Assembly: GCA_031213475.1 (NCBI GenBank)
Contig: JARUPZ010000025.1
Location: forward strand, 7,512,656-7,576,655
Direction of reading: 5' to 3'
From: Nereocystis luetkeana
Lineage: Eukaryota; Sar; Phaeophyceae; Laminariales; Laminariaceae
Length of the DNA stretch: 64,000 bases
Shown here: in pieces, positions 9,814-19,990 of the stretch
How the letters are laid out: each line of letters starts with the position of its first letter
How positions within the stretch are numbered: the stretch's first letter is position 1
Made by a program: the position numbers and the translations under genes
The notes under the pieces: generated by a model
What the model was told of the DNA's origin: nothing
The model's input: the letters and a program-made list of their open reading frames with translations, nothing else
Databases searched by the model: none

Positions 9814-11704
9814 TTAACATCAATCAGTACCAGGTAGACTACTAGTCCGGAAGACACAAGGGAGGGATCGATGCCAGGTAGGTGCACTGCCCATCAGGAG
9901 ACATGACCAACAGACGGCCCCTATGCATTAAACAAGCAGCGATCGAGAGAAGACTGCCTCCTTTTGTAGGACATGCCCCGCTTCGCTCATTTATTTCTGC
10001 GAAATTTCTGCGAATTTCGATACGAAATTTAAACCTCGTATTTTAACCGCATGACATGTATGTGCACCAGGACATAAGAGTCTGATTTTCCGTTTCGTTT
10101 CCTTCGGTTTGGTTTGGTTTTCATTTCAAGTTGTGATCGCTCTTCTTGTATATATTTATACTGGTATATATATATATAAACCAGATCGCTGTGTATGTCA
10201 CATCTCTCGGACAAAAAAACATACTGGTGCGTCGGAAGGCAAAGCTTCCTATCTGTCGGTCGGGGCGCATGATAGCAACAACACCGCACAAATATATATA
10301 TACCTGGTATATATATATATATATATATATATATTCACAGACACGTCAAAATATTGAGCGGGGCATGGCCAATAACTCTACCCCACTGGCGTCGTCTTGG
10401 CTGACCCAGCTCGAAATACCAAAAAAAAGGAAAAGTGTAACGTGACGTGGTGACACTGCACAGATTTTCGTTCGATCGGCGGTTTTGCAGCAATTTGGAA
10501 ATATTTTGACTCCAAGCTTGACAACCGCGTCCCTGAGCGTACAGCACACTTGCAGACACCCGAACTTTTGGAATTCGAGTTGATGTCGAGAAAAGCCATG
10601 TCGGATCAATTTCGTTACACAGGTAGATGTTTCTGAACTAAAGCCTATACGAAACCGCCAAAAATCTGTACACTGGGTAACGCCAATTAATTCTCGGTGT
10701 GAACCCTCCTTGAGGCATGGCGAAACGATTGATATCCTCACTATCGCCTCATTCGTTATATGTCAAGACTCACACAGTGTGTTTGTGATTCGCAATACAA
10801 AGTCAACATGTTACGATTAGGGACACGAATTCCCGATTTCCCAGCACATTTTTTCGTTTTTGTATCAGAATTTTTGACACACGTGATTTTTGGAAAAAAA
10901 ATAGTATAGCGATGATGGTGCGTTTTTATAGTTTCATTTTTTTTTATCACTTCGTCTCACAACAACAGCAAAAACATTTATAATAATATCGGGCTAGCTC
11001 ACACAAAAAAAAAAAAAAAAAACGTACTCCCGTAAATATGTTATACCTGGTACGTACTAATCGAATGCACGTGTCAGAAGTTCAGGTTTTGATTCGGAGA
11101 AACCGTCTCGGAAATCCAGTCCAGCCACTATGTTTGCGCCATGCCCGGCCCAGCTTGTATACGGTCCCGCTATATATTGCGATCCTTCGTACCAGTTACC
11201 GGCATGTTGTAAAGATAATATGTACGCCTTACCGTTTTATGGTGACACGTCAAGCCAAATCGGCGAGCACTATAATACTGGAGGTAATGGAGGGTTCGAG
11301 GCTGCTTGCTCCCACTCACTGCGAGTACTCCCAGTATGTCGGGGTTCTGTGCTGTGCTGTGGATATTGTGCTGCGTGTGCTTGACGTCTATCCAACCTGG
11401 ATATATTTCGAGGTCCATACTGAGAATTCTGCATGGCATACTACTAGCAATGCACTTTCTTTGCGGCTGTCAGCTTGTTGTTGTTCTGTATTAAATACAG
11501 AGTAATTGCCAATCGATGTCAGGTACCAGGTACCAGGTATCAGGTGTTCGATACAGCTCATATTCACACCATCTCGGGTTACAGTAAATACTACGCTAGA
11601 GTGTGGAGCGTTCAGGGCACATCACCACAACGATATCCTACTTACACTCATACTTGGTACCAGGTATAATTCTACTGTTAAGTTGTTGTAGTGAAGCATA
11701 CTAA
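9814..11704. other. No gene recognised; AT microsatellites and TACCWGGTA sites
   Basis: TACCAGGTA or TACCTGGTA occurs at 9,828, 10,301, 11,044, 11,524, 11,531 and 11,658. An (AT)n tract lies around 10,300-10,336. TTATACCTGGTAC at 11,041 and its inverse GTACCAGGTATAA at about 11,657 bracket about 630 bp, probably by chance given the motif's palindromy. No coding frame is convincing. Confidence 0.45.
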
Positions 11705-12144
11705 GCCGGTCGCCCCGGTGGTTCAAGTGGTTAACCTCGAATTATACTTGTTGTTTGAGTCCTGGGTTCGAGCCCCAGGTTGGTCGGACATTTGACTTTA
11801 TTTCCAAAAATAAAAATAAAGAGGATTCAATTGTTGAGAGCGCCTTGCAGCGTGGGTAGGCACAATTCGATGCGAGTCGACGAGGGAAGAAAAGGCTGAA
11901 ATCTTCACGCGATAAAAATAAAGGCACGTACCGTAGCGGGAAGGGGGGAGAAGAGCCTGCTATGTGACCCCGGATCTGAGTTACGAGTTGGAAGGAGAGA
12001 GAGAAGAAGATGTGCGAAGATAATGAATGAGCTGAGAAGAAAAAAAAGAAGAAGCTCTGCAGGATTGAAGAATCGGCGAGGACACTGGTTGTGCTTGGAC
12101 GTCGACGGATAAAAAGAACGCGAAGAACACGCACGCACACACAC
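11705..12144 (+). mobile_element. tRNA-derived SINE with LINE-like 3' tail
   Basis: The head carries RNA polymerase III promoter boxes: A box TGGTTCAAGTGG at 11,719-11,730 and B box GGTTCGAGCC at 11,765-11,774, with tRNA-like spacing. The body follows (GCACAATTCGATGCGAGTCG, CGTACCGTAGCGGGAAGG, TGTGACCCCGGATCTGAG). The last ~85 bp (from about 12,058, GGATTGAAGAATCGGCGAGG to an ACACAC tail) matches the 3' end of the LINE found elsewhere in this window. Head plus body recur at 50,107. It ends about 155 bp before the start codon of gene A. Confidence 0.85.
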
Positions 12145-12298
12145 GTCACTACCCTGTTCGCTTATTTTGTTTGTACGCCTCACCAATCCTCTGACCTGTC
12201 CTATTCTTACAACGCCATTCTTGCTTCAGCACACCGTCAATAGCAACGCCAAAGAAGAGTCCAAGCTAACCGACCAGGACCTATTCTACGCAGCCACC

Positions 12299-12359
12299 AT
12301 GTGGGCCGGCCTCTCTCTTGCCGTTCTGGTTTCCAGCAGCATTCTCATCGCTACATCCG
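12299..12359 (+). CDS. Gene A, exon 1: signal peptide of a putative secreted protein
   Basis: Sixty-one coding nucleotides: ATG, then 19 more codons (MWAGLSLAVLVSSSILIATS) and the first base of a Gly codon, followed by the donor GTGAGT at 12,360. The peptide has a typical hydrophobic signal core. The start is chosen because this Met is conserved in gene B (48,300) with the same CCACC before it; the frame is open further upstream, but similarity there is weaker. The intron is phase 1. The next exon with the right phase and family match is at 29,351, so intron 1 would be about 17 kb and full of transposons. That the exons form one transcript is inferred from gene B. Function unknown. Confidence 0.7.
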
Positions 12360-13234
12360 GTGAGTTTATGTTCATTCTGCTACTCGCTGCTTGCGAACAG
12401 TTTGTGACACGAAGATCAGCACCCATTATGCACTCTAGATGTAACACATATACTGGTTCCTGGTACCTGGTACCAATCAATCGCTGTTCAGGCCTCTGTG
12501 TGTCGTAGCTGTCCACGTTGCAACCCGCGTGTCGTGCAATGACGCAATTACGCCTTTGCGTTGACGTTCGGCAGCTGCCGGCAGCAGCAACACGACCGGT
12601 ACAATATACGGCAGTTAACAGTAGTGTCGTGATCTAACGATGAAACACTTGACGTACTCGAGTTGGCCAGGTTGCCTCGTACGGGCGACGCTGGGCTGGC
12701 TATTTATTCTGTATCGATACCATTGCCTCTCAAGTCCCCTGTGAAAATGTTATTCTTGAGACCCCTGTGGCATCCGAATTAGTACGTACGTAAAACAATC
12801 TACAAGCGTGATATATCAGCAGTATACAGCTGGTCCAGTAACGAGGGGAGGGCCGCATGAAAATGGATGCACTTTGAGCGTTCAGTTTTTTTTTGTAGAT
12901 TTCGACATGATATAGTCGGTGTGTGTACACCTCATTGCATACAACAACCAACGCAATTCCAGGGTGCCCCTTAGAAAAACCCTTGTGGCTGATGGGTTAA
13001 GGCGGCTTGGTCAAATATCCAGCAGTGTTTTGGCCGAAATACTGACAACATAGGAAACCTTGTATGTAAAGGTGCAAACAAAAAGGTGCTTCAGATCACT
13101 TCTTGAAATAAAAAATCCACCCGACATAATTTCGGGCTTCCCGATGCCTGATTTTTTAGGTGCCACCTCGAGCCATATCATATAGTATCAGTGCACAGAA
13201 TGGTTATGTGTATTGTCCTGTTGGCCCGGGCAGC
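12360..13234. other. Start of the long intron 1 of gene A
   Basis: Inferred intron sequence with the donor GTGAGT at 12,360. TACCTGGTA occurs at 12,464-12,472. I see no other exon or RNA gene. Confidence 0.45.
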
Positions 13235-13770
13235 ATCCAGGGGAGTCACTCTGTTATTTCCCCTTTGTTATTTTTCCTTGTTACTTTCTCCTTGGTTCTT
13301 TGTCTTACTCTGTTCACAAGCAGTGGTGTTTTTTGTTATTTCTTCTTTTTTCCAGCTCGTTCTTTTTCAAGTGTTGGCCACCTCGCCTGCGGGGGGGGGG
13401 GCACGGCAGATTGTTTCTCTTAGATTTTGCTTTCATTTTTCTTCTTTTTCTTTTTCGATTTGTCTACAAGGTACCTTGTTTTTGTTTTCTCTTTTATTGT
13501 TTCTTTTCGTTTCACTATTTCATAGATTGCGTATGTCGTGCCTGTCGTATCTATTAATAGTATTATGACATGGCTTTGCATTGCCCACTGCAGTGCACAC
13601 TGCACACGTACGTGGCAACGTAGTATCTCTGTGGCGTAGCTTTGTGACCACAGAACTTGTATCTCTTCTAGGATTGAAGAATCGGCACGGACACTGGTTG
13701 TGCTGGATGTCGACGGGTAGAAAGAACGGTTTAATGTGAAGAACACACACACACACACACACACACACAC
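13235..13770 (+). mobile_element. 5'-truncated LINE, 3'-UTR fragment 1
   Basis: Begins in the LINE 3' UTR (CTGTTATTTCCCCTTTG) and runs through the conserved TTGGCCACCTCGCCTGCG plus G-tract and GATTGTTTCTC, to the terminal block GATTGAAGAATCGGCACGG ... TAGAAAGAACGGTTTAATG and an (AC)n tail at about 13,742-13,770. The same tail occurs at 15,481, 21,653 and, on the minus strand, 35,577. No ORF is retained. Confidence 0.85.
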
Positions 13771-13867
13771 TGGCCTATATCCTTGAAAAGGGAATACATG
13801 TGGTATACGCGCGAACGCATTATCATAATTTTTGGAAATTTAGTAAAAAAAGTGGGATATAGACTAG

Positions 13868-13950
13868 ACACATTACGCAGCTTGCAAAGTCGAGTATCAA
13901 CAAACTGTATATTCAGTCGAACTCACAGCTGGCGTATTTCGTAATTTTAT
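13868..13950 (+). repeat. Short dispersed repeat flanking LINE tails
   Basis: CACATTACGCAGCTTGCAAA...CAGTCGAACTCACAG recurs at about 21,652-21,735, in both places downstream of a LINE 3' end. TACCAGGTA lies close by at 13,959 here and at 21,693 in the second copy. Confidence 0.6.
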
Positions 13951-14736
13951 AAAATATATACCAGGTACCTTGTATATATAAAAGTATGCCAACAAAACAA
14001 ATGGATGCCAAAACCAGATTTCTGGGTCTCTCTCATCGTTTTAGGCGCCTCATATATACCTGGGTGGTATAGCGTATCTCAGCGTTTTGTCGATTTTTTT
14101 GTGCGCGCCATACCTCTTGATATAAACAACATACTATATAGGCTATCATATATGGCGGTGGAGATGTCGATCGTTTCGACACTCGTACTTCGTCGAGGCG
14201 TGTTCACCTTTTACAAGTGCGAGCCTGAGCGTCGTCCGCACCACGAAGGTTTCGGACTTTCGTACAACTACAGTATCTCGACTTTAAGATCGATACTTTC
14301 AGTAAGTGACAGGATAAATTCGGCATGAACTTTCTCGACGAAAAACGAATATTATTCCACAACATCGAACGTCTCTGTAAGCTGTTGACGGGCTATTGAA
14401 TAGAACACTTCAAAACAAAAGTGTGCTTGTTGTGCTGTAACTCCCCAAAAATATTAACCATATGTTCGTTTTCGAGACCTCGAAGTATTTGTGATGACGT
14501 TTAAACTTTACATCTCTCGGGGGCGGTTTGTAATCTTAGTGACAACTAACTCTGAACGACCCCATATTATGACCGATAGTTCTGGGAGAGGTACGAGCCG
14601 CAATTACTGTGGGGACGAACACAGCTGGGGGGGATGATCCTCGGGCATCAATACGGCGCCAAAAGGAAGGGCTTTGGCATAGAATCAACCAAGTCAGTCC
14701 GAGATAAGCGTAAAACGAGAGATTTGTCAGGCTTGC

Positions 14737-14965
14737 TATTACGGGGGACCATATACCAGGTAGTAAATAGGACCTGTGGTACGGACAAAAACCTAGATAT
14801 TCGCCTATTCCTACTAACTATTACGGGGGACCATATTAAATAGGACCAAATATTATTAGTAAAAATAGCGAAATATATAGGTGTTTCTTTGCACCGTAGG
14901 TCCTATTTACTATGGTGCCCCGTAATAACAATATTTGGTCCTACTTACTCTGGTCCCCCGTAATA
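14737..14965. mobile_element. MITE family M, outer copy, split by a second M copy
   Basis: The left arm begins TATTACGGGGGACC at 14,737 and the right arm ends GGTCCCCCGTAATA at 14,965. The interior is in reverse orientation and is split by a complete second copy at 14,819-14,927. The left arm also has TACCAGGTA at 14,754-14,762, with sequence otherwise equal to ACCATAGTAAATAGGACC. Confidence 0.85.
14819..14927. mobile_element. MITE family M, inner (nested) copy
   Basis: Starts TATTACGGGGGACC and ends GGTGCCCCGTAATA. The interrupted outer copy would read CTACTAACAATATTT; here CTACTAAC lies left and TAACAATATTT right. This gives a target duplication of 3-4 bp (TAAC or AAC). Confidence 0.85.
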
Positions 14966-15009
14966 GTGCGTCGGTTGTTTTCCAGCGCCCCACATGCCCA
15001 CAAGATTTT

Positions 15010-15484
15010 TGTTTTTTTCCTTGGTTCTTTGTCTTACTCTGTTTACAAGCAGTGGTGGTGTTTCTGTTATTTTTTTTCTTTTTTCCAGCTCCTTCTTTTT
15101 CAAGTGTTGGCCACCTCGCCTGCGGGGGGGGGGGGCACGACAGATTGTTTCTCCTAGTTTTTGCTTTCATTTTGTCTTCTCTTTATCCTTCTTTCTTTCG
15201 ATTTGTCTACGAGTACTTTGTTTCCGTTTTCTCTTTGATTGTTTCTTTTCGTTTCCCTATTTCATAGATTGTGTATGTCGTGCCTGTCGTATCTAGTACG
15301 ATGACATGGCATTGCATTGCCCACTGCAGTGCTTACTGCATACGTGGCAACGTAGGATCTCTGTGGCGTAGCTTTGTGACCACATAACTTGTATGTCTTC
15401 TAGGATTGAAGAATCGGCACGGACACTGGTTGTGCTGGATGTCGACGGGTAGAAAGAACGGTTTAATGTGAACAACACACACAA
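15010..15484 (+). mobile_element. 5'-truncated LINE, 3'-UTR fragment 2
   Basis: Starts within the 3' UTR (TTTTTCCTTGGTTCTTTG) and carries the same G-tract, GATTGTTTCTC and terminal GATTGAAGAATCGGCACGG block, ending in a short ACACACAC tail at about 15,483. In place of the minus-strand copy's TACCAGGTA (35,723) it has the empty site GCATACGTGGCAACG. Confidence 0.85.
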
Positions 15485-15714
15485 CCAATTCCGCCGTGCC
15501 GTGCTGCCTCACGAAAAACTGGCAGTCCCACACGAGCTCCACGGCCCCAGCAAGACATCTCACCGATGTCACCACGGGAGAGACCGATTGTGATCCGAGC
15601 GTCGTGGCCGGAGTTGTCACTTAATAATTGTCGATTTTGTTTTTCTTCCCTCCTCAAACCTCACGAGTACAGCCTCGGGTTTTCTACCTATGTTATGACA
15701 CCTTGTTACAGTTA

Positions 15715-15880
15715 AATCCACAGCGATGCGAGTCGCGACGAGGGAGGAACGGGTTGACGTCGTCTCCGGAAATCAACTGCAAGGCAAGAAAAAATGCGGG
15801 GAGAAGGAAGAAGAGCCTGTTTTGTGCCCCCGGTTTTGAGTCACGATAATAAGGAAAGAGGGAGAAAAAGGAGGGCGCAG
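15715..15880 (+). mobile_element. Decayed SINE body fragment
   Basis: Diverged match to the SINE body: CGATGCGAGTCGCGACGAGG, GGAGAAGGAAGAAGAGCCTG and CCCCCGGTTTTGAGTCACGA. The tRNA-like head is not recognisable. Confidence 0.6.
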
Positions 15881-15881
15881 A

Positions 15882-16525
15882 TAAGGCTCATTCTTATCGG
15901 GGAGCGTTTTTTCCGTAATTAACAGACAAATCGGAAAAATGGGAACGAAACAAAGAGTGAGAACGGACGTTTTTTTTTAGAAAGCAAACCAATTGTGTAC
16001 AACTCCAAGAAAAAATGTTGACAGTCCTGTGGGGCTGTACAGCAGCCTTCGAATGAGCTGTCGCTCAGGCTGGAAGTCCTCGGCATCGCCGCGGTAGCCA
16101 GCATCTAGAGAAATCACAATAGAGCCAGCGTATATCGCTTTTTGCGCCCACCCGAAGGCACGAGATGGAGCATGACCGTTCTGACGAGCTCCTCTCACAG
16201 GGCTGGCCAAGGGGTTTCGCAGGATCGTTTTGGTTATCTGATACACCACATGGTTCTGGAGATAGATACGGCTTGGTTCTCATTTTAGGCTTCGTTCCCA
16301 TTTTCCCGATTTGTCTGTTAAATTTGGAAATAATTGGAGATACGTATCAGTATACGGAGGCGTTGTGTCACTATTCGTGAAATTTTCCAGAAGCGAAAAA
16401 AAAAGGTTACTAATTGTTGACTTTGACACAGTTGGAAAAAAAAGTCAGGAAAAAATGTAAGATTGAAAAAATTGCGCGAAAAAAATGTTTTTTTTTTTGT
16501 AAAAAAGCTCTCCTGTAAGAATTAT
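15882..16525. mobile_element. TIR element family F, copy 1, split by a TTAA insertion
   Basis: The left end has CATTCTTATCGGGGAGCGTT and the right end (about 16,505-16,525) its inverse AAGCTCTCCTGTAAGAAT. The interior (TTTGGAAATAATTGGAGATA, CACTATTCGTGAAATTTTCC) matches the uninterrupted copy at 47,363-47,613 in opposite orientation. A 395-bp element sits inside it at 15,923-16,317. Confidence 0.75.
15923..16317. mobile_element. 395-bp TTAA-flanked element inside the family F copy
   Basis: Exact TTAA on both sides (15,919-15,922 and 16,318-16,321). Terminal inverted repeats of about 27 bp with one mismatch begin CAGACAAATCGG. Removing one TTAA restores the host element as GTAATTAAATTTGGAAATAA, matching the 47.4-kb copy. 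TTAA targets point to a piggyBac-type transposase, though TIRs starting CAG are not the usual CCC. No recognisable protein domain inside. Confidence 0.85.
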
Positions 16526-16590
16526 CGGAGAGCGTTTTTTCAACAATTTCCAAAGTTTGGAAATAATTGGAGATTGTTTTTCTAGATTAC
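16521..16590. mobile_element. Partial family F end
   Basis: TTATCGGAGAGCGTTTTTTC followed by CAATTTCCAAAGTTTGG, the outer ~70 bp of a family F element, abutting the right end of the preceding copy. Confidence 0.6.
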
Positions 16591-16649
16591 ATACCATGGT
16601 ATACGATAATATTTTGTATTTTTCGGAGCTATATACACACACATATATC

Positions 16650-17460
16650 TACAATGTGCGCACCCTGGCTGTGAAGGGGAAGAACGGGTACGGACATGAC
16701 GAGCGTGTACTGGCGAAGGGACGGCAACTCGGCTGTGACTTCATTGGCCTGCGATAAACTCGTGCGGCAGCACGACGTTCCGTGCGGCAGGGTATCGTGT
16801 TTTCTGTTCAGGACAGGAAACAACAGCCACCAGGCAAGGGCTGTACGGAGTAGGCCTAGCTGTCAAGGAATCGTTGTGCAATAAGTCTGTGTATACTCAT
16901 CAGTTCGTTGACGAGCGGCTAATGTCTACCTGGTATGCGCTTTGAGCTGGCTGGCAAATGCGAGGCAGTCAATTTCGTCGTTGCGTATGCTCCAACTGAT
17001 TGTACCAACGAACTGAAACGTATTTTCTGGCAGAAGCTGGAGTACTTGGTGGAAAAAATCCCGACGAAAGAGTGTCTGTTTGTACTGATGCATGCCAACG
17101 CGCGAACTGGACAGAGGAAAGAAGGGTGCGGTGATGAAAGCAGAGTGTTTTGAGCGTATGGACGTGATGTTCGTAACGATATTGGCAGACGGCTCCTTCC
17201 TGTCGTTCGCCACCAATGGCAAGTTAGCTCTCACCAACACGTTTTTCAGCACGCGCAAGGCTTGGATATCGCATACTCACAACGGCACCAGCCCGAATGA
17301 CCGTAAGCGGATCGACTACATCCTAACCCGTCAAGTCCATCGACCTAGAGTACTAGATGCGAAAGTCGTCCCACAGCCTCCTGCTCCAGTTAAGGCTGAC
17401 TCAGACCACAACATCTTGGATATCGAAGTCCGACTCGGTGGTGATTTTGCGCCCAACAGA
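16650..17460 (+). pseudogene. LINE AP-endonuclease (EEP) domain, inactivated
   Basis: Readable blocks: IYNVRTL (motif I Asn), LGCDFIGLR where the family has GLQET (here a TAA replaces the catalytic Glu, about 16,755), VNFVVAYAPTD, LFVLMHANARTGQ where D-x-N is expected and His replaces Asp, RKRIDYIL, and ADSDHNILDIEV with the C-terminal SDH motif. These are the signatures of AP-endonuclease domains that nick target DNA in LINEs. Several frame changes lie between blocks. With motif II Glu and the DxN Asp both lost, it cannot work as written. Confidence 0.85.
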
Positions 17461-18321
17461 CAAACACGTAGACCGACAAAGCGCCGAGAGTTCGACAGGC
17501 AGCTTTGCATGTCCGACGGAAGGTGTCGTGAACGAGTAGTCGCCAGGGTCATCTCCACTCTCAACCAGCCCATCCAGCCCCGTAATACGTCTGGTATGGT
17601 TGAGGTTTTAACTACGGCTGTTATTGATGCGGTCGAAAAAGAGGTACCCCCCCCTGCATGTCGCCACCGCAGACATGGATGGTGTCAGTCTGCCGAAACC
17701 TTGGCCGCATTCATACCAGCATGGACAGCGAGGGAGGATGCACGACAATTCTTGCGTGCCCACCCCCGGGACAGAACCGCGTGGAAGACCCTGAGATCTG
17801 CGTGTGCGAACCTGCAGAAGGTGATTGTCGCAGGACTGCATGCGTACTTCGAAGCGTACCTCGCCGAAGCCGAACGGCTCCTCCTAGCGAACAACGACCA
17901 AAGAGGCTTTTACAAGCACCTTAAGAGTACGGTAGGATTGGAAGGGACTAAAGCGAGGAGCGAACAGTTCATTAGGGACGAGGATGGCACGATCCTACGG
18001 GATAAGGTGCGAATTCGTGAACGTTGGGCGGGGTTTTACCACAAACGCTTGAACACGAAGTCGTTGAAACTCGATCCCACGATCATCGACCTCTCGCCAC
18101 CGCGACCGCCTATACTGTCGCTTGAAGATGAACCATCCATAGACGAGATGACAGAAGCACTTAAGGGGAGGTCGAATTGGAAAGCTTTCAAGCCAGATGG
18201 TCTCCCGGTCGAACTCCTAAACATCGACCACCCGGCATTCGCCCAGTGCATCCACAACATCCTTGTCAATGTGGAAAGATACGATCATCAAGGTCCTTCA
18301 CAAAATGAAGGATCGAACTGA
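17092..18321 (+). pseudogene. LINE ORF: endonuclease C-terminus to start of reverse transcriptase
   Basis: The longest uninterrupted frame of the 5' half, about 409 codons. It contains the endonuclease end (RKRIDYIL, SDHNILDIEV), a basic linker with NDQRGFYKHLKSTVG, and the start of the RT at FKPDGLPVELL (the PDG motif). It ends soon after a frame change near 18,275, beyond which the RT continues in the next frame. The first ~20 codons are out of register with the endonuclease, so the apparent start is not a real one. Confidence 0.85.
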
Positions 18322-19603
18322 CTGCAACAACTACAGAGGGATTTCGCTTGTTGCCCACGCAGGCAAAGTGTTGTTGAAAATCGTCGCGTCCCGCCTCAGC
18401 AACTACTGCGAGACCGATGAACTACTCCCCGAGGAACAGTGCGGCTTCCGCCCCGCACGATCAACGATTGATATGTTGCTCGTCGTGCGCCGGCTGCAAG
18501 AGCTCGGACCACAGAGGAGAATTCCCTTATACGTGTGCTTCATCGATCTGCAGAAAGCGTACGACTCTGTCGACCGAAAGCTGTTATGGAAGGTACTCAC
18601 ACGCTTTGGCGTACCAACCAAGATGCTGAGGATTATCCGTAATTTCCACGATGGCATGCGGGCTCGCGTGCGTACTGATGACGGCGATCTCTCGGAATGG
18701 TTTGATGTCACGCAGGGGCTGCGGCGAGGCTGTGTACTATCACCGTTACTGTTCAACGTGTTCTTCGCTGCTGCGTTACACGTCGTATTAGTACGCTTCA
18801 GCCAAGACGAAGCCATTGTAAGGGATTTGGCCCAACTCAGTGAAGCTGGAGTAGTTCCAACAGGGAAGGAGGAGCCATTGTCGTGCGTGCGGAGGTCTGT
18901 GGGCAAGTTGTACGCCGATGATGCAGGAATTGTCTCGAAGTGGGCTGAAGGGCTCGCGAAAATGATGACAGTCATCGTGACTGTCTTTGAAGCAGCAGGC
19001 CTCACGGTGTCGGAAAGGAAGTCAGAGACAAAGGTCCTACAAACACCAGACCAGACAACCCTCGCACCACCGCTCGTCATCGAAGCGGCAGGCCAGAGGT
19101 ATAGGCAGACGACCCAGTTCTTATACCTAGGCGGCGTTATCCACGAAAACGCTTCGCTCTCGCTCAAAATCGACCGACGGATCCGCCTCATGCGAGCATG
19201 CCTCAAACGGTTCGGCCCGGAGTTGTATCATAGGACGACCGCCCCCCTTAGCCTTAAAGTCCGAATGCTGAAGGCCGAGGTGATTAAGACCCTGCTGTAC
19301 GGGTGTGTGACGTGGACCCTCAGAGCGGAACACTTTGCCAAGCTTCGAACGGCTCACCACCAAGTCCTGTTGCGAGTCATTGGCTTCCAGCGCCGACTTC
19401 GTACTGACCATGCCACCCTTTCGTACGCGAAGGCCCTCAAGATGACACGTTGCGAGAGCATCGAAACGACCATTCGTGAACGGCGGCTCCTCTTTGCGGG
19501 GGGCGTGGCACGGCAAAGCAAGGAGCGATTACCCAGTCGGGTAATGTGCGGGACGATAGCTGGTGGGGAGAACCCGAGACCAGGCGGATGGTGTAAGACT
19601 TGA
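18263..19603 (+). pseudogene. LINE reverse transcriptase and C-terminal region
   Basis: RT motifs appear in order: [52 protein letters not shown] (catalytic Asp of motif A), [16 protein letters not shown] (motif B), LYADDAGIV (motif C, YADD) and FLYLGGVI. The C-terminal part has [15 protein letters not shown] and GGENPRPGG. This block alone retains an intact RT active site. It ends at a stop at 19,601; the minus-strand copy at 36.5 kb reads on with NTWHKCIVENLREFRATEG, so the stop follows a frame change. Confidence 0.9.
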
Positions 19604-19990
19604 CATAGACGCATAGTCGAAGACCTTAGGGAGTTCCGAGCCACCGAAGGATCAACGGAAGTTGCCCCCTTGGTGTTTGGAGTTGAGACCGCGTTGTGGT
19701 CCACTGCAGCCAAAAAGGGGGGGAAGTGGTACCGGGGGATCCTTGAAGCAGCCGAACGGTTCGTGATGAGGTGGCACGAGGCTGAGGCTGAGATGATTAG
19801 GCAGCGCCGCGCATCCGCCGTGGATGGTGTCCAAGGGAACGGGGGGGGAGGGGGCAACAGGAGAAGTGGCAGAAAGCTCGACCAAGGGAATTCGGAGAGG
19901 GGGGGGAACAGGAGGGGTAGACGGGAAACGGCGGTGGACGAAAGTAGGAAGGAGATGGCAGACAGGGTAGCATGGCACCAGGCCGACTAG
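19604..19990 (+). pseudogene. LINE C-terminal tail
   Basis: Continues the LINE protein in another frame: LREFRATEGSTEVAPLVFGV, KWYRGILEAAERFVMRWHEA, SAVDGVQGNGGGGG and a Gly/Arg-rich end to a TAG at about 19,988. It matches the minus-strand copy (36,538-36,790 region) and the inverted copy at 20,960-21,290. Confidence 0.8.

Noticed and set aside
11041-11666. A 625-bp transposon ending TTATACCTGGTAC ... GTACCAGGTATAA
   Set aside because: The ends are mostly the palindromic TACCWGGTA motif, which pairs with any other copy, and there is no further inverted sequence beyond it.
18403-19206. 267-codon minus-strand frame
   Set aside because: Shadow of the LINE reverse transcriptase on the plus strand.
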